NCBI RefSeq assembly: GCF_027563465.1
Contig: NZ_JAPFQA010000003.1
Coordinates: 372,001-436,000 of the forward strand
Length of the DNA stretch: 64,000 nucleotides
Direction: 5' to 3'
Origin: Mesorhizobium qingshengii
GTDB lineage: Bacteria > Pseudomonadota > Alphaproteobacteria > Rhizobiales > Rhizobiaceae
Shown here: piece by piece, positions 9,100 through 17,254 of the stretch
How positions within the stretch are numbered: the first letter of the stretch is position 1
How the letters are laid out: each line of letters opens with the position of its first letter
The notes under the pieces: generated by a model
What the model was told of the DNA's origin: nothing
Seen by the model: the letters and a program-made list of their open reading frames with translations, nothing else
Databases searched by the model: none
Translations under genes and position numbers: made by a program

Positions 9100-10515
9100 C
9101 TAGGCGGGAACCTTGATCACGGCGCGCAATCCGCCGAGCGGGCTGTCGTCGAGGGTGATGTCGCCGCCATGGCTGCGGGCGATGTCGCGGGCGATCGACA
9201 GGCCGAGCCCGGTGCCGCTGGCATCGAGATTGCGGGCCTCGTCGAGCCGCACGAACGGTTTGAACACATCCTCGCGCCGGTCGGCGGGAATGCCCGGCCC
9301 ATCGTCGTCGATGGTGACCAGCAGCGAGCCGCGGCCATGCGTGGCGTTGACCTCCACCGTCCTGGCATAGCGGAAGGCGTTGCCGATGACGTTGGACATC
9401 AGGCGGGCAAAGGCGTTCGGCCGCACATGCACATCGCGGTCGCCTGTGAGCGTCGTCGACAGCTTGCGCTTGCGCAGCCTGGCCTCCTCGTCGAGCTTCT
9501 GGAAATAGGCTTCGAGGTCGAAACGTCCAGCGTCTTCCGAAGCCTCGCCGCGGGCAAAGGCGAGATAGCCTTCGAGCATCGACTGCATGTCGTCGATGTC
9601 CTGATTGAGGGCTGCCTTGGTCTCTGCCTTGCCGCCGGCCAGCGCCAACTGCAGCTTGAAGCGGGTGAGGATGGTCCTGAGGTCGTGGCTGACGCCAGTC
9701 AGCATGGCGGTGCGCTGTTCGATCTGGCGTTCGATGCGCTCGCGCATCTGGATGAAGGCGAAGCCGGCGCGGCGAACCTCCTCGGCGCCGCGTGGCCGGA
9801 AGTCGCGCGGCATCGGCCGGCCCTTGCCAAAGCTTTCGGCGGCTTCAGCAAGCGTCAGGATCGGCCGGATCTGGTTGCGCAGGAAGGGGATGGCGATCAT
9901 CAGAAGCACCAGCGAGGTGCCGACCATCCAGATCAGGAAGATGTGGGTGTTCGAGGCATAGGCCTGGCTGCGGCGCACGAAGACGCGCAGCACCTTGTTC
10001 TCGAGCTGGACGCGCACCTCGACGATGTTGGAATTGCCGACCGTATCGATCCAGAACGGCCGGTTGATCTGGCGGGTGATCTCGGACGAGAGAACGTCGT
10101 CGAGGATCGAGAAGAATGGTTTGGGTCCGGGCGGCGGCAACGGATCGGGCGGCAGCAGGTCGACCTTCAGCTGCATGCGGTCCTGGGCAATGCGGATGAT
10201 GTTGGCGTAGTCGGCGTCGTGCGGATAGGTCTCGATCATGTCGATGATGGCGGCGATGTCGCGCACGGTGGCCTGCGACAGGCGCTGCGTCACGGTTGCC
10301 CAATGGCGCTCCATGAAGACGAAGGCGACGACCGATTGCAGCAGGATCATCGGCGCGATGACGATGATCAGCGAGCGGGCATAGAGCCGCTTGGGCATGT
10401 AAAGCGAAACGAGGCGCCAGAACCGGTTCCAGACGCGCGGCACCGTCTTCAGCGTCCGCGTGGCGCGGGCGCTCAAGCCGCCATTCCCCGGCTGTTCCAG
10501 TTCCGTGGTTGCCAT
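9100..10515 (-). CDS. Membrane sensor histidine kinase, EnvZ-type
   Basis: This 471-residue sensor kinase has TM1 at about 46-67, a periplasmic loop of about 120 residues, and TM2 at about 192-212. A HAMP-like segment follows, then the dimerisation box GVSHDLRTILTRF with phospho-acceptor His277. The catalytic domain has the N-box NVIGNAFRYA, DDGPGIP and GTGLGLSIARDIARSHGG. All residues needed for kinase activity are present. It lies downstream of its response regulator, 49 bases apart, with a GC hairpin in the gap. The EnvZ likeness suggests envelope or osmotic sensing, but the stimulus is not evident. Confidence 0.93.
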   Translation of the reverse strand: MATTELEQPGNGGLSARATRTLKTVPRVWNRFWRLVSLYMPKRLYARSLIIVIAPMILLQSVVAFVFMERHWATVTQRLSQATVRDIAAIIDMIETYPHDADYANIIRIAQDRMQLKVDLLPPDPLPPPGPKPFFSILDDVLSSEITRQINRPFWIDTVGNSNIVEVRVQLENKVLRVFVRRSQAYASNTHIFLIWMVGTSLVLLMIAIPFLRNQIRPILTLAEAAESFGKGRPMPRDFRPRGAEEVRRAGFAFIQMRERIERQIEQRTAMLTGVSHDLRTILTRFKLQLALAGGKAETKAALNQDIDDMQSMLEGYLAFARGEASEDAGRFDLEAYFQKLDEEARLRKRKLSTTLTGDRDVHVRPNAFARLMSNVIGNAFRYARTVEVNATHGRGSLLVTIDDDGPGIPADRREDVFKPFVRLDEARNLDASGTGLGLSIARDIARSHGGDITLDDSPLGGLRAVIKVPA

Positions 10516-10532
10516 TCGATCTTTTCGCTCAA

Positions 10533-10556
10533 CCGCGGCCGCTCAGCCGGCCGCGG
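10533..10556 (-). promoter_or_regulatory. Intercistronic GC hairpin between regulator and kinase genes
   Basis: CCGCGGCCG pairs perfectly with CGGCCGCGG around a six-base loop, inside the 49-base gap between the response-regulator stop and the kinase start. No T-tract follows on the coding strand, so it is more likely an mRNA-processing or translational-attenuation element than a terminator. It could keep kinase levels below regulator levels. Confidence 0.5.
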
Positions 10557-10564
10557 GCGGCATT

Positions 10565-11284
10565 CTATTCCACGCTGAGCCGATACCCAATACCGCGCAC
10601 GGTCTGCAGCCAGACCGGGTTGGACGGATCGCGCTCGATCTTGCGGCGCAGCCGGTTGATCTGGACGTCGATGGTGCGCTCGCCGACTTCCGAATCGTCG
10701 CCGACAAGCTCGTGGCGCGGGATGGTTTCGCCGGCCCGTGCCGCGAAGATCGCCAGGATCTCCTGCTCGCGGTCGGTCAGCTTCAGGGCCTCGCCGCCGC
10801 GCTTCAATTCGCGCCTGGCGATCTGGAAGGTGTAGGGACCGAAGACCAGCTGTTCGACCTTCGGCGTGGTCGTCGGGCCGCCGCGGCGCAGGATGTTGTT
10901 GATGCGCAGGATCAGCTCGCGCGGATCGAAAGGCTTCGGCAGATAGTCATCGGCGCCAGCCTCGAGCCCGGAGATGCGGCTGTCGGTCTCCGACAGCGCC
11001 GTCAGCATCAGGATCGGTACGTTCTTTTCGGCCCGCAGCGACTTTGTCAGGTCGACGCCGCTTTCCCCCGGCATCATGACGTCGAGCACCAGAAGGTCGA
11101 AATCGAGGCCGGCAAGTTTGCGCCTGGCTTCGCCGGCATTGCCGGCGACGGTCACGCGAAAGCCGTTTTCGGTCAGATACTGTTTGAGAAGATTGCGGAT
11201 GCGGGTGTCGTCGTCGACCACGAGCAGATGTGGCGCGTCGTCATCAGGTGCGGCCGCCTGATCGATCCTCTCAGTGCTCTCCAT
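10565..11284 (-). CDS. OmpR-type DNA-binding response regulator
   Basis: This 239-residue protein has a receiver domain with the acidic cluster LLVVDDD at 21-26, the phospho-acceptor Asp68 in LLVLDVMMPGESG, and the conserved Lys in YLPKPFDPREL. A C-terminal winged helix follows (LTDREQEILAIFA, then DVQINRLRRKIERDP and VRGIGYRL). I chose the ATG at 11284 because CAGGGAAAAG precedes it. A start ten codons upstream has no such site. Its 5' end overlaps the MarR gene by 14 bases and the kinase gene follows, giving a MarR-RR-HK run on the minus strand. Confidence 0.94.
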   Translation of the reverse strand: MESTERIDQAAAPDDDAPHLLVVDDDTRIRNLLKQYLTENGFRVTVAGNAGEARRKLAGLDFDLLVLDVMMPGESGVDLTKSLRAEKNVPILMLTALSETDSRISGLEAGADDYLPKPFDPRELILRINNILRRGGPTTTPKVEQLVFGPYTFQIARRELKRGGEALKLTDREQEILAIFAARAGETIPRHELVGDDSEVGERTIDVQINRLRRKIERDPSNPVWLQTVRGIGYRLSVE

Positions 11285-11804
11285 GGCTTTTCCCTGACAT
11301 TTTTGCGGACCCAACGTCGATCTGTGCTCTCAGTTCCGGGTTGACCATCGCTTCGAGGAACCGTTCCACCAAGGTCCGTTCGGTGATTCCGGAATCTCCC
11401 AATGCAGCATGGATGCGGCGTGACTGTGGCCGCGCCAGCGCCAGCGCCAGCGCGCGGCCCTTGGCTGTCGGATAGAGCTCGCGCTGGCGGCGGTCGCGCG
11501 GACCCTGCAGCTGCACGACATGGTCGGTGTCGATCAATTGCTTGAGCACCCGCGCCAGGCTCTGCTTGGTGATCTTCAGCACGTCGAGCAGTTCGGCGAC
11601 CGTCAGGCCGGGCCTGCGGCTCACAAAATGCAGCACCCGGTGATGGGCGCGGCCGAAACCGTAGTCGGCGAGGATCTGATCCGGATCGGAGGTGAAGTCG
11701 CGATAGGCGAAGAAGAACAGTTCGATGATGGCGAAGTCGATGCCGTCCTCGACTGACATCGCGGTCCTGATCGGTTTCCCGGCTGTGTGGCTTCGATCCG
11801 TCAT
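11271..11804 (-). CDS. MarR-family winged-helix regulator
   Basis: This protein of 177 residues has the MarR core: FGRAHHRVLHFVSRRPGLTV leading to the recognition segment LLDVLKITKQSLARVLKQLI and the wing GPRDRRQRELYPTAKG. Two adjacent ATGs occur at 11807 and 11804. GCGGAG spaced for the second makes 11804 the better choice. The 3' end overlaps the response regulator, so it is likely co-expressed with the two-component system. It is divergent from ilvE across about 260 bases that contain an AT-rich stretch near 11815-11875, a likely shared promoter region. Confidence 0.9.
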   Translation of the reverse strand: MTDRSHTAGKPIRTAMSVEDGIDFAIIELFFFAYRDFTSDPDQILADYGFGRAHHRVLHFVSRRPGLTVAELLDVLKITKQSLARVLKQLIDTDHVVQLQGPRDRRQRELYPTAKGRALALALARPQSRRIHAALGDSGITERTLVERFLEAMVNPELRAQIDVGSAKMSGKSHGEH

Positions 11805-12065
11805 CATTTCTCCGCTGAAAAGAGAGATTATGTCAGTACTATTGACGTAATTTCCCTGCAATGGTAATTTTTGACAAGCTTTTGGGCGGAATGCGAACAA
11901 AAAGGCAAGGGAAGCCGCTTTTTCCGGAACTTCCTGAGTTTGCCAGAGCTCAATTATCCGCCTACGCTTCGAGCCAGCAGCCGACGTTCCCAACCTTGTG
12001 ACGCGGCTGACGAGAAACACGCAACGCTACAACGATGTGCGGGCCGCGGCCCGCGGGAGGTTACC

Positions 12066-12959
12066 ATGGCATCCGTTCCCTTCGATCAACTGGACGGCTT
12101 TATCTGGATGAATGGCGCGTTCGTCCAATGGGGTGACGCCAAGATCCATGTGCTGACCCATGGCCTGCACTACGCCAGTGCGGTCTTCGAGGGCGAGCGC
12201 GCCTATGGCGGCGAGATCTTCAAGCTGAACGAACACACCGAGCGCCTGCATGAATCGGCGCGCCTGCTCGGCTTCAAGATTCCCTATTCGGTGGCCGAGC
12301 TCAACGATGCCTCCGCCACGCTCTTGAAGAAGCAGGGTTTCCAGGACGCCTATGTCCGGCCGATCGCCTGGCGCGGCAGTGAGCAGATGGGCGTTTCGGC
12401 GCAGAACAACCGCATCAACTGCGCCATCGCCATCTGGCAATGGCCGAGCTATTTCGACCCGGCGCAGAAGCTGAAAGGCATCCGCCTGGACGTGGCGGAA
12501 TGGCGCCGGCACGACCCGCGCACCGCGCCCTCCAAATCGAAGGCCGCCGGCCTCTACATGATCTGCACCATGTCCAAGCATGCCGCCGAGGCCAAGGGTT
12601 ATGCCGACGCCATGATGCTCGACTGGCGTGGCCAGGTCGCGGAAGCGACCGGCGCCAACATCTTCTTCGTCAAGGACGGCAAGATCCACACGCCAAAGCC
12701 CGACTGCTTCCTCGACGGCATCACCCGCCGCACGGTCATTGGGCTGGCCAAGGATCGCGGTCTGGAGGTGATCGAACGCGCCATCATGCCGGAAGAACTC
12801 GAAGGCTTCGAACAATGTTTCCTGACCGGAACAGCGGCGGAAGTAACGCCTGTTTCGGAGATAGGCCCTTACCGATTCGAGGTCGGCGAAATCGCCAAGA
12901 ACCTTATGAACGACTATTCTGCCGCGGTTCAGCCCAAGCACGCGATCGCCGCAGAATAA
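12066..12959 (+). CDS. ilvE: Branched-chain amino acid aminotransferase
   Basis: This class IV PLP aminotransferase of 297 residues performs the last step of Val, Leu and Ile synthesis and the first step of their breakdown. Family motifs are THGLHYASAVFEGERAY, YVRPIAWRG, and the PLP Lys159 in SKSKAAGLYM. The tail motif TGTAAEVTPVSEIG marks the branched-chain group. The ATG at 12066 follows GGGAGG at ideal spacing. Earlier in-frame codons give an unrelated 65-residue extension. A strong terminator follows at 12987. Confidence 0.95.
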   Translation: MASVPFDQLDGFIWMNGAFVQWGDAKIHVLTHGLHYASAVFEGERAYGGEIFKLNEHTERLHESARLLGFKIPYSVAELNDASATLLKKQGFQDAYVRPIAWRGSEQMGVSAQNNRINCAIAIWQWPSYFDPAQKLKGIRLDVAEWRRHDPRTAPSKSKAAGLYMICTMSKHAAEAKGYADAMMLDWRGQVAEATGANIFFVKDGKIHTPKPDCFLDGITRRTVIGLAKDRGLEVIERAIMPEELEGFEQCFLTGTAAEVTPVSEIGPYRFEVGEIAKNLMNDYSAAVQPKHAIAAE

Positions 12960-12986
12960 CGAAAGTCACAGCTTTTCAAGCAAGCA

Positions 12987-13013
12987 GGGGCGGTTTTCGG
13001 GCCGCCCCTTTTA
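12987..13013 (+). terminator. Rho-independent terminator after ilvE
   Basis: GGGGCGG pairs with CCGCCCC around a short loop and is followed by TTTTATTT. It sits 28 bases after the ilvE stop. Confidence 0.85.
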
Positions 13014-13103
13014 TTTCAGCGTTTCTGCATTTGACTTTCATCAAATTCGGCGTCTCATGATGGTGTCGGCCCGGAGGCTGGCAGCTATGGAGGGACTAAT
13101 CAT

Positions 13104-13421
13104 ATGGACATGAACACGCTTCTTCCGATCATCGTTCAGATCATTACAGGCATCATCGGTGGTCAGGCGGTCGGCGCAGCGATCAAGACAGCGGCGATGG
13201 GTCAGCTTCCCAAGATCCTGGGCGGAGCCATTGGCGGCGTCGGCGGCGCGGCGATCCTCGGCAGCCTGCTTGGCGGTGGCACGATCGACCCGGCGGCAGC
13301 CGCCGCGGCAACGAGCGGTCTCGGCAGCGCACTCAACCTCAACAACATCGTCGGCGGCGCCGGCGGCGGAGCGATCCTGACCGGCATCATCGGCGCGGTC
13401 ATGGGCGCCATGAAGAAGTAA
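13104..13421 (+). CDS. Gly/Ala-rich small membrane protein of unknown function
   Basis: This 105-residue protein is made almost entirely of Gly, Ala, Ile and Leu. Three to four hydrophobic segments (about 5-25, 30-62, 83-103) are linked by GIIGG, GGAIGGVGGA and GGAGGG turns resembling glycine-zipper membrane helices. It ends in MKK. GGAGGG upstream and perfect terminators on both sides show that it is a single-gene transcript. I do not recognise a characterised family. Glycine-zipper proteins often insert into or oligomerise in membranes, but that is inference here. Confidence 0.75.
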   Translation: MDMNTLLPIIVQIITGIIGGQAVGAAIKTAAMGQLPKILGGAIGGVGGAAILGSLLGGGTIDPAAAAAATSGLGSALNLNNIVGGAGGGAILTGIIGAVMGAMKK

Positions 13422-13444
13422 GCCTGACGGTCTCAGGTTTGTTC

Positions 13445-13477
13445 AAATGGGCGGCTTCGGCCGCCCATTTCCGTTTT
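13445..13477 (+). terminator. Strong UUCG-loop terminator
   Basis: An 11-bp perfect stem (AAATGGGCGGC/GCCGCCCATTT) is capped by the ultra-stable TTCG tetraloop and followed by CCGTTTTT. It terminates the Gly-rich gene. The A-tract on the other arm could also stop minus-strand transcripts. Confidence 0.9.
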
Positions 13478-13531
13478 TGGAACGACTGGCTGTTCGTCTT
13501 TCGAAGGGTGGACGCCCTTCGCCCGCGCCTC

Positions 13532-13658
13532 CAGAGCGGTTCATCGCTTCATGGAGACGCCGAACCGCCCTGTCCCTTGGTCTGACGCAATTCCCAAGGG
13601 AAAGCGCTGTGCGCCTTGCCCGGGAAAACCGTTTCACACTTTTCCTGGAATTGCTCTA
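13532..13658. repeat. Dispersed intergenic repeat (copy G, two hairpins)
   Basis: The first part folds as AGAGCGGTTC...GAACCGCCCT. The second part contains CGGGAAAACCG...CACTTTTCCTG, which matches the AAACCG...CACTTTT core of the other copies in this window. It fills the gap before the MBL-fold gene and is non-coding. Confidence 0.65.
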
Positions 13659-13688
13659 CATCACGGCTGAGATAGCGAAAGGACGATC

Positions 13689-14327
13689 ATGGGTCAGCTC
13701 AATGCCGGCATCGTGCCGGTGACACCATTCCAGCAAAACTGCACCATCCTGTTCGACATGGACGACAAACACGGTGTTGTGGTCGATCCGGGCGGCGACA
13801 TCGACAAGGTGCTGGCGGTGCTGAAGGACAACGCGATCATCGCCGAAGCGATCTGGATCACGCACGGCCATATCGACCACGCCGGCGGCGCCATGGAGTT
13901 GAAGGAGGCGCTCGGTGTCGAGATCATCGGCCCGCATGAGGCCGACAAGCCGTTGCTCGACAATCTGGAGAACCAGGGCAGGCGCTACGGCATTGCCGGT
14001 GCACGCGACTGCGTGCCCGACCGGTTCCTCAGCGAAGGCGACACCGTGTCGTTCGGCTCGCATGTGTTCGAGGTGTTGCATTGCCCCGGCCATGCGCCCG
14101 GTCATGTGGTCTATTACAACCGCGCGGCGAAATTCGCCCATGTCGGCGATGTGCTGTTTCGCGGCTCGGTCGGTCGCACCGATCTGCCGGGCGGCGACCA
14201 TGCGGCGCTGATCGCCTCGATCAAGGACAAGCTCCTGCCGCTCGGCGACGACATCGGCTTCATCTGCGGCCACGGCCCAGGCGGCCGTTTTGGTGAGGAA
14301 CGACGGACAAACCCGTTCCTGACTTGA
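13689..14327 (+). CDS. MBL-fold metallo-hydrolase, glyoxalase II/YcbL type
   Basis: This single-domain metallo-beta-lactamase fold hydrolase has 212 residues. The zinc motif THGHIDHAGG supplies His59, His61, Asp63 and His64. Further ligands are in HCPGHAPGHVV, HVGDVLFRGSVGR and ICGHGPGG. The C-terminal RRTNPFL matches YcbL-type type II glyoxalases that hydrolyse thioesters such as S-lactoylglutathione. GAAAGGA precedes the ATG. The substrate is inferred from the subfamily only. The gene is followed by a bidirectional terminator at 14371. Confidence 0.9.
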   Translation: MGQLNAGIVPVTPFQQNCTILFDMDDKHGVVVDPGGDIDKVLAVLKDNAIIAEAIWITHGHIDHAGGAMELKEALGVEIIGPHEADKPLLDNLENQGRRYGIAGARDCVPDRFLSEGDTVSFGSHVFEVLHCPGHAPGHVVYYNRAAKFAHVGDVLFRGSVGRTDLPGGDHAALIASIKDKLLPLGDDIGFICGHGPGGRFGEERRTNPFLT

Positions 14328-14370
14328 ATTCCTGGTTTGGAAAATCCGAGGCGGTCAAGCCGAACAACAA

Positions 14371-14402
14371 AAAAGGCGCTGGCCTTGCGGTCAGCGCCTT
14401 TT
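14371..14402. terminator. Bidirectional terminator between convergent genes
   Basis: AAAAGGCGCTG pairs with CAGCGCCTTTT, giving a T-tract on both strands. It lies between the convergent MBL-fold and BA14K genes and can serve both. Confidence 0.88.
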
Positions 14403-14420
14403 GGTTTGGGGCAGTAAGCC

Positions 14421-14840
14421 TCAGTTGGCAGTGCAGAAATGCTGTTCGCCGTCATTGCCGGTGAACGTGCCGGTGCGGGAGTTGAACGTCCGGTAACGGT
14501 CCGAGCAGTACTCGTACCAGTCACGTGTCCACGGCTCGGCATAACTATCGTTGTAGACGACCCTCGGCTCCTCATAGTAGCGGCGGACCGGGGCAGGGCG
14601 CGGCCGCACATCACGATAGTAGTAGCTGTCGCCGTAATCGTCGGGCGGCGGCTGGTCATTGGCCAACGCGCCAACGATCAGGGCGCCGGCGGCGAGGCCG
14701 AGCACGCCGGCGGCGATTGCATCGCCATTGCCGTGGTGACGGTGATGACGCCATTCATCGGCGCTGGCCGCGGGCAAGGTCGCGAGCGTGGTGGCGACCA
14801 CGGCGGCGGACAGGACGGCGGTCTTGAAAATTCGGTTCAT
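14421..14840 (-). CDS. BA14K-family exported protein
   Basis: This 139-residue protein has a clear Sec signal peptide (MNRIFKTAVLSAAVVATTLA, cleavage after ASA near 27), a His-rich patch (WRHHRHHGNG), a hydrophobic GVLGLAAGALIVGAL segment, and a C-terminal BA14K-like domain with WTRDWYEYCSDRYRTFNSRT and two Cys. The Brucella 14-kDa antigen family is lectin-like and envelope-associated. Its rhizobial members are exported small proteins of unclear role. The stop is followed by the shared terminator. Confidence 0.87.
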   Translation of the reverse strand: MNRIFKTAVLSAAVVATTLATLPAASADEWRHHRHHGNGDAIAAGVLGLAAGALIVGALANDQPPPDDYGDSYYYRDVRPRPAPVRRYYEEPRVVYNDSYAEPWTRDWYEYCSDRYRTFNSRTGTFTGNDGEQHFCTAN

Positions 14841-15032
14841 GTAAGTCTCCTTCGTGCCGGCCCGTGTCGTTTTCGGAGGAGTGCGGTCCGGCGTTACCCA
14901 AGACTAATATGAGACCGTGGCTGAACGGGGGCTGAACGGATTTAAGCTGACCGAACCGACGCGAACGTCAGGCATCGCACGCTCCGCGGAGCGGATCTGC
15001 CTTGCCGGCGGTGGCGTCGATCCGAAGCCGGC

Positions 15033-15245
15033 TCAGCCGACCGACAGGTTGACGGCCTTGGGACCCTTGCCGCGCTTGTCCGGCTCGGTATCGAATGTCA
15101 CCTTCTGCCCGTCCTCCAGACCGGGAAGACCCGACGCCTGCACGGCCGAAATATGGACGAAGACATCCTTCGCGCCATCATCCGGTGTGATGAAGCCGAA
15201 GCCCTTGGCATGGTTGAAGAATTTGACGGTGCCGGTCTGCGGCAT
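15033..15245 (-). CDS. Cold-shock domain protein (first of three)
   Basis: This single cold-shock domain of 70 residues is an RNA chaperone of the CspA family. RNP1 is KGFGFI and RNP2 is VFVHIS. The start [10 protein letters not shown] at 15245 follows AGGAGC; a longer start would add seven residues. It is 77% or so identical by eye to the protein at 15585-15797, suggesting local duplication. A 5' leader of unknown length precedes it. Confidence 0.95.
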   Translation of the reverse strand: MPQTGTVKFFNHAKGFGFITPDDGAKDVFVHISAVQASGLPGLEDGQKVTFDTEPDKRGKGPKAVNLSVG

Positions 15246-15354
15246 GGGAAGCTCCTTTGATCCCATAAAGTCCAGTCTCGGGCCGGCAAATGCCCGAGCG
15301 GAAATTTGTCCTTTATTTTAGCGCCATCGGCAAGAGAAAGTTTTGCGGGCACCT

Positions 15355-15463
15355 GAGCGCGTCGCGCTTGGGCGGATTCAGGCGACGCGCTTCAGGTCTT
15401 TGTTTTTATGCATGTCGTTGTTCCAAAACCGGGTCACTTTTGGGCGACATGGATGGGTCCGTA
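15355..15463. repeat. Dispersed intergenic repeat (copy B)
   Basis: This element begins GCGCGTCGCGC, passes ACGCGCTTCAGGTCTTTG, and ends in the palindrome GCATGTCG...CAAAACCGGGTCACTTTTG...CGACATG. The same order of blocks recurs at 46215-46296. It lies in the 340-base gap between the two cold-shock genes, which otherwise holds only a terminator and no gene. Confidence 0.8.
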
Positions 15464-15474
15464 ATGGCGTCATG

Positions 15475-15505
15475 AAAAAGGCGCGGCGAAAAACGCCGCG
15501 CCTTT
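15475..15505 (-). terminator. Terminator of the second cold-shock gene
   Basis: A 12-bp perfect stem AAAGGCGCGGCG/CGCCGCGCCTTT with a five-base loop lies downstream of the stop at 15585. On the minus strand it ends in a T-run, as expected for an intrinsic terminator. Confidence 0.88.
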
Positions 15506-15584
15506 CAAAACTCAAATCCCTCTCCAAGCTCAAGGCATTGGAGCTTCCTTCGCGCACCCGGAGGGCGCGCGGCGCGCCGATGGC

Positions 15585-15797
15585 TCAGGCAGCGCGGAGA
15601 TTGACCGCCTTGGGGCCCTTGCCCATGCGGTCCGGCTCGACGTCAAAGGTGACCTTCTGGCCGTCGACGAGCGTGCGCAGGCCCGAAGCCTCGATCGCGG
15701 AAATATGGACGAACACGTCCTTGGCGCCGCCATCGGGCGTGATGAAGCCGAAGCCTTTGGTCGCGTTGAAGAATTTAACGGTGCCGGTCTGGGCCAT
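15585..15797 (-). CDS. Cold-shock domain protein (second of three)
   Basis: This 70-residue cold-shock domain begins [20 protein letters not shown] and has RNP1 KGFGFI and RNP2 VFVHIS. GGAGTTTCCCC precedes the ATG. The long non-coding stretch upstream (15798-16302) leaves room for the structured 5' leader typical of cold-induced csp genes. Its own terminator is at 15475. It closely resembles the neighbour at 15033-15245. Confidence 0.95.
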   Translation of the reverse strand: MAQTGTVKFFNATKGFGFITPDGGAKDVFVHISAIEASGLRTLVDGQKVTFDVEPDRMGKGPKAVNLRAA

Positions 15798-16302
15798 TGG
15801 GGAAACTCCTTCACCCGTTCAGTCTTTGATGGTCCTGCCCGCCACCTGTCGTCGAGGGCAAGTCCCGGTGGTTGCTTCGGCAGTCATGCATTGGCGCATG
15901 GTCAAACCCCCCGCCGAAAAACGGGGCCGTCAGAGATTCACAGTATCGGGGAAAGGTCGTCCAAAACGTTCCGCTCTCCGGGTCGCAAATGCCCGAACAC
16001 GGAATTTATCGCACGGAAACGTGAAGGTTGCAAGATAGCGCCGCGGGCCGCCTCCATGGGCGCGTCCCGACGCATAAATCGACCGTTCCGAGCGTCGACG
16101 GGCCCCGAGATAGGCCTGGTTGCCGGCCGGGTCATCGGACCAGGGTGGGGCCACGGCTGGGCCAGGGATGGCAGCGCCGCGAGCTGGGGATCGCCACGGC
16201 TCCCGCCGCCGTTTGCGGTGCGGACGGCTGCAAACGAGGTTGCATTCGGCCAGGGAATGGCGAGTATCGTGATCCGGGGACGGGACTGTGGGAGAGAGCA
16301 GC
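15798..16302. other. Divergent intergenic region
   Basis: This region of about 500 bases separates the second cold-shock gene (minus) from the Kazal lipoprotein (plus). It probably holds the csp promoter and 5' leader and the promoter of the lipoprotein. I found no convincing reading frame with a ribosome site, and no repeat of the families seen elsewhere in the window. Confidence 0.5.
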
Positions 16303-16716
16303 ATGAGATTTTTGGCGGCAATCCTGTCACGGCAAGGCTTTGCCATCCTGTTCTTGTCGGCAATTCTCGCCGCCTGCACCGTCGTCGTTGATGAGGGACC
16401 GGGGCCGCGTCCGCCACGGCCCGAGCCGCAATTCTGCAGCAGGCAGTACGAACCGGTCTGCGCCAGGCGCGGCGGCGACCGCCAGACCTTCGCCAATGCC
16501 TGCCTTGCCGACCGTGCCGGCTACCGCATCGTGCGCGACGGTCCCTGCCGCGACGGCGATGGTGGTGGTGGCGGTGGCGGTGGCGGAGAGCAGACGTTCT
16601 GCACCCGCGAATATGCTCCCGTGTGCGCCCGCCGGCATGGCGAGATGCGCACCTTCCCCAACGCCTGCGAAGCCCGCGCCGCGGACTACCGCGTCGTTGA
16701 TGATGGGCCGTGCTGA
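16303..16716 (+). CDS. Lipoprotein with two Kazal-type inhibitor domains
   Basis: This 137-residue protein has a lipoprotein signal ending LSAILAAC (acylated Cys25), a Pro/Arg linker, and then two similar Cys-rich modules. Module 1 runs from FCSRQYEPVCARRGG to GPC. Module 2 runs from FCTREYAPVCARRHG to GPC. A run of nine Gly joins them. Each module matches the Kazal pattern C-x4-Y-x-P-V-C-A...F-x-N-A-C...G-P-C of serine-protease inhibitors. GGAGAGAGC precedes the ATG. Anchored at the cell surface or in the periplasm, it could protect against host or predator proteases. That role is inferred from the fold. Confidence 0.87.
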   Translation: MRFLAAILSRQGFAILFLSAILAACTVVVDEGPGPRPPRPEPQFCSRQYEPVCARRGGDRQTFANACLADRAGYRIVRDGPCRDGDGGGGGGGGGEQTFCTREYAPVCARRHGEMRTFPNACEARAADYRVVDDGPC

Positions 16717-16806
16717 GAGATTATTTACCTCGTCTCTCCGCGATGGGATGTCCGCAGGGATGAGAAGATCGGGGCGGTGCGTGGGGATTGAAGCGCGCGC
16801 TGCCCG

Positions 16807-17028
16807 TCACGGTGCCGGATAGGCTCCGTCTGCCGGGCCGGCATAGAGCTCGCCGCCATCCTCGTCGGAAATGCGCAGGCGGTCGGGGATTTGCGGCATG
16901 GTGAGCGTGTGGAACAGCGCGGTGGCGCCCTGCAGGGCGGCGCGCAGGTTCGGCGCTTCCAGCGACACCTTGGCGAGCGTGGCTTCGTCGGCATCGCGCG
17001 ACCGGTAAAACTCGATGACGAAGTTCAA
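16807..17028 (-). CDS. Conserved small hypothetical protein
   Basis: This 73-residue acidic protein has the strand-helix pattern MNFVIEFYRSRDADEATLAK, a central amphipathic helix (NLRAALQGATALFHTL), and a C-terminal DEDGGELYAG turn. The composition and codon use match the neighbours, and no signal or membrane segment is present. I do not recognise a family. It stands alone on the minus strand between the Kazal lipoprotein and a Lys-rich mini-gene. Confidence 0.65.
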   Translation of the reverse strand: MNFVIEFYRSRDADEATLAKVSLEAPNLRAALQGATALFHTLTMPQIPDRLRISDEDGGELYAGPADGAYPAP

Positions 17029-17078
17029 GGACGCCTCCGTGACGCGGGCGGGCGTTGCGCTGTCTCGCGAGGGAGAAT

Positions 17079-17102
17079 CTTCGGCGCCGACAGGCGCCGA
17101 AG
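17079..17102 (-). terminator. Hairpin downstream of the Lys-rich mini-gene
   Basis: A 10-bp perfect inverted repeat CTTCGGCGCC/GGCGCCGAAG with a four-base loop lies 15 bases past the stop at 17117 (minus strand). The T-tract is weak (ATTCTCC), so termination is likely but not certain. Confidence 0.5.
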
Positions 17103-17116
17103 AGGCGTGCCGGGTG

Positions 17117-17254
17117 TCAGCCCTTCGATTTCGGCTTCAGGCTGCTCTCCGCCTGCTTGACCGACGAGCCGAACGGCGAGGCGGGCTTGGCCACGACCTT
17201 GTCCTTCTTCGGTTTGCGCGCTTCGCGGTTGCTTCGCTGTTGTCCCTTGGACAT
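17117..17254 (-). CDS. Lys/Arg-rich 45-residue hypothetical protein
   Basis: This very basic, low-complexity protein begins MSKGQQRSNREARKPKKDK and ends in SLKPKSKG. The frame extends upstream, but the ATG at 17254 is preceded by AGGAGCAGA, so the short form is chosen. Small basic proteins of this type recur in rhizobial genomes and may bind nucleic acid or ribosomes. No function is known to me. Confidence 0.65.
   Translation of the reverse strand: MSKGQQRSNREARKPKKDKVVAKPASPFGSSVKQAESSLKPKSKG

Noticed and set aside
13503..13520. Short hairpin GAAGGGTGGACGCCCTTC as a further terminator
   Set aside because: It lacks a T-tract and lies next to the much stronger UUCG-loop terminator at 13445.
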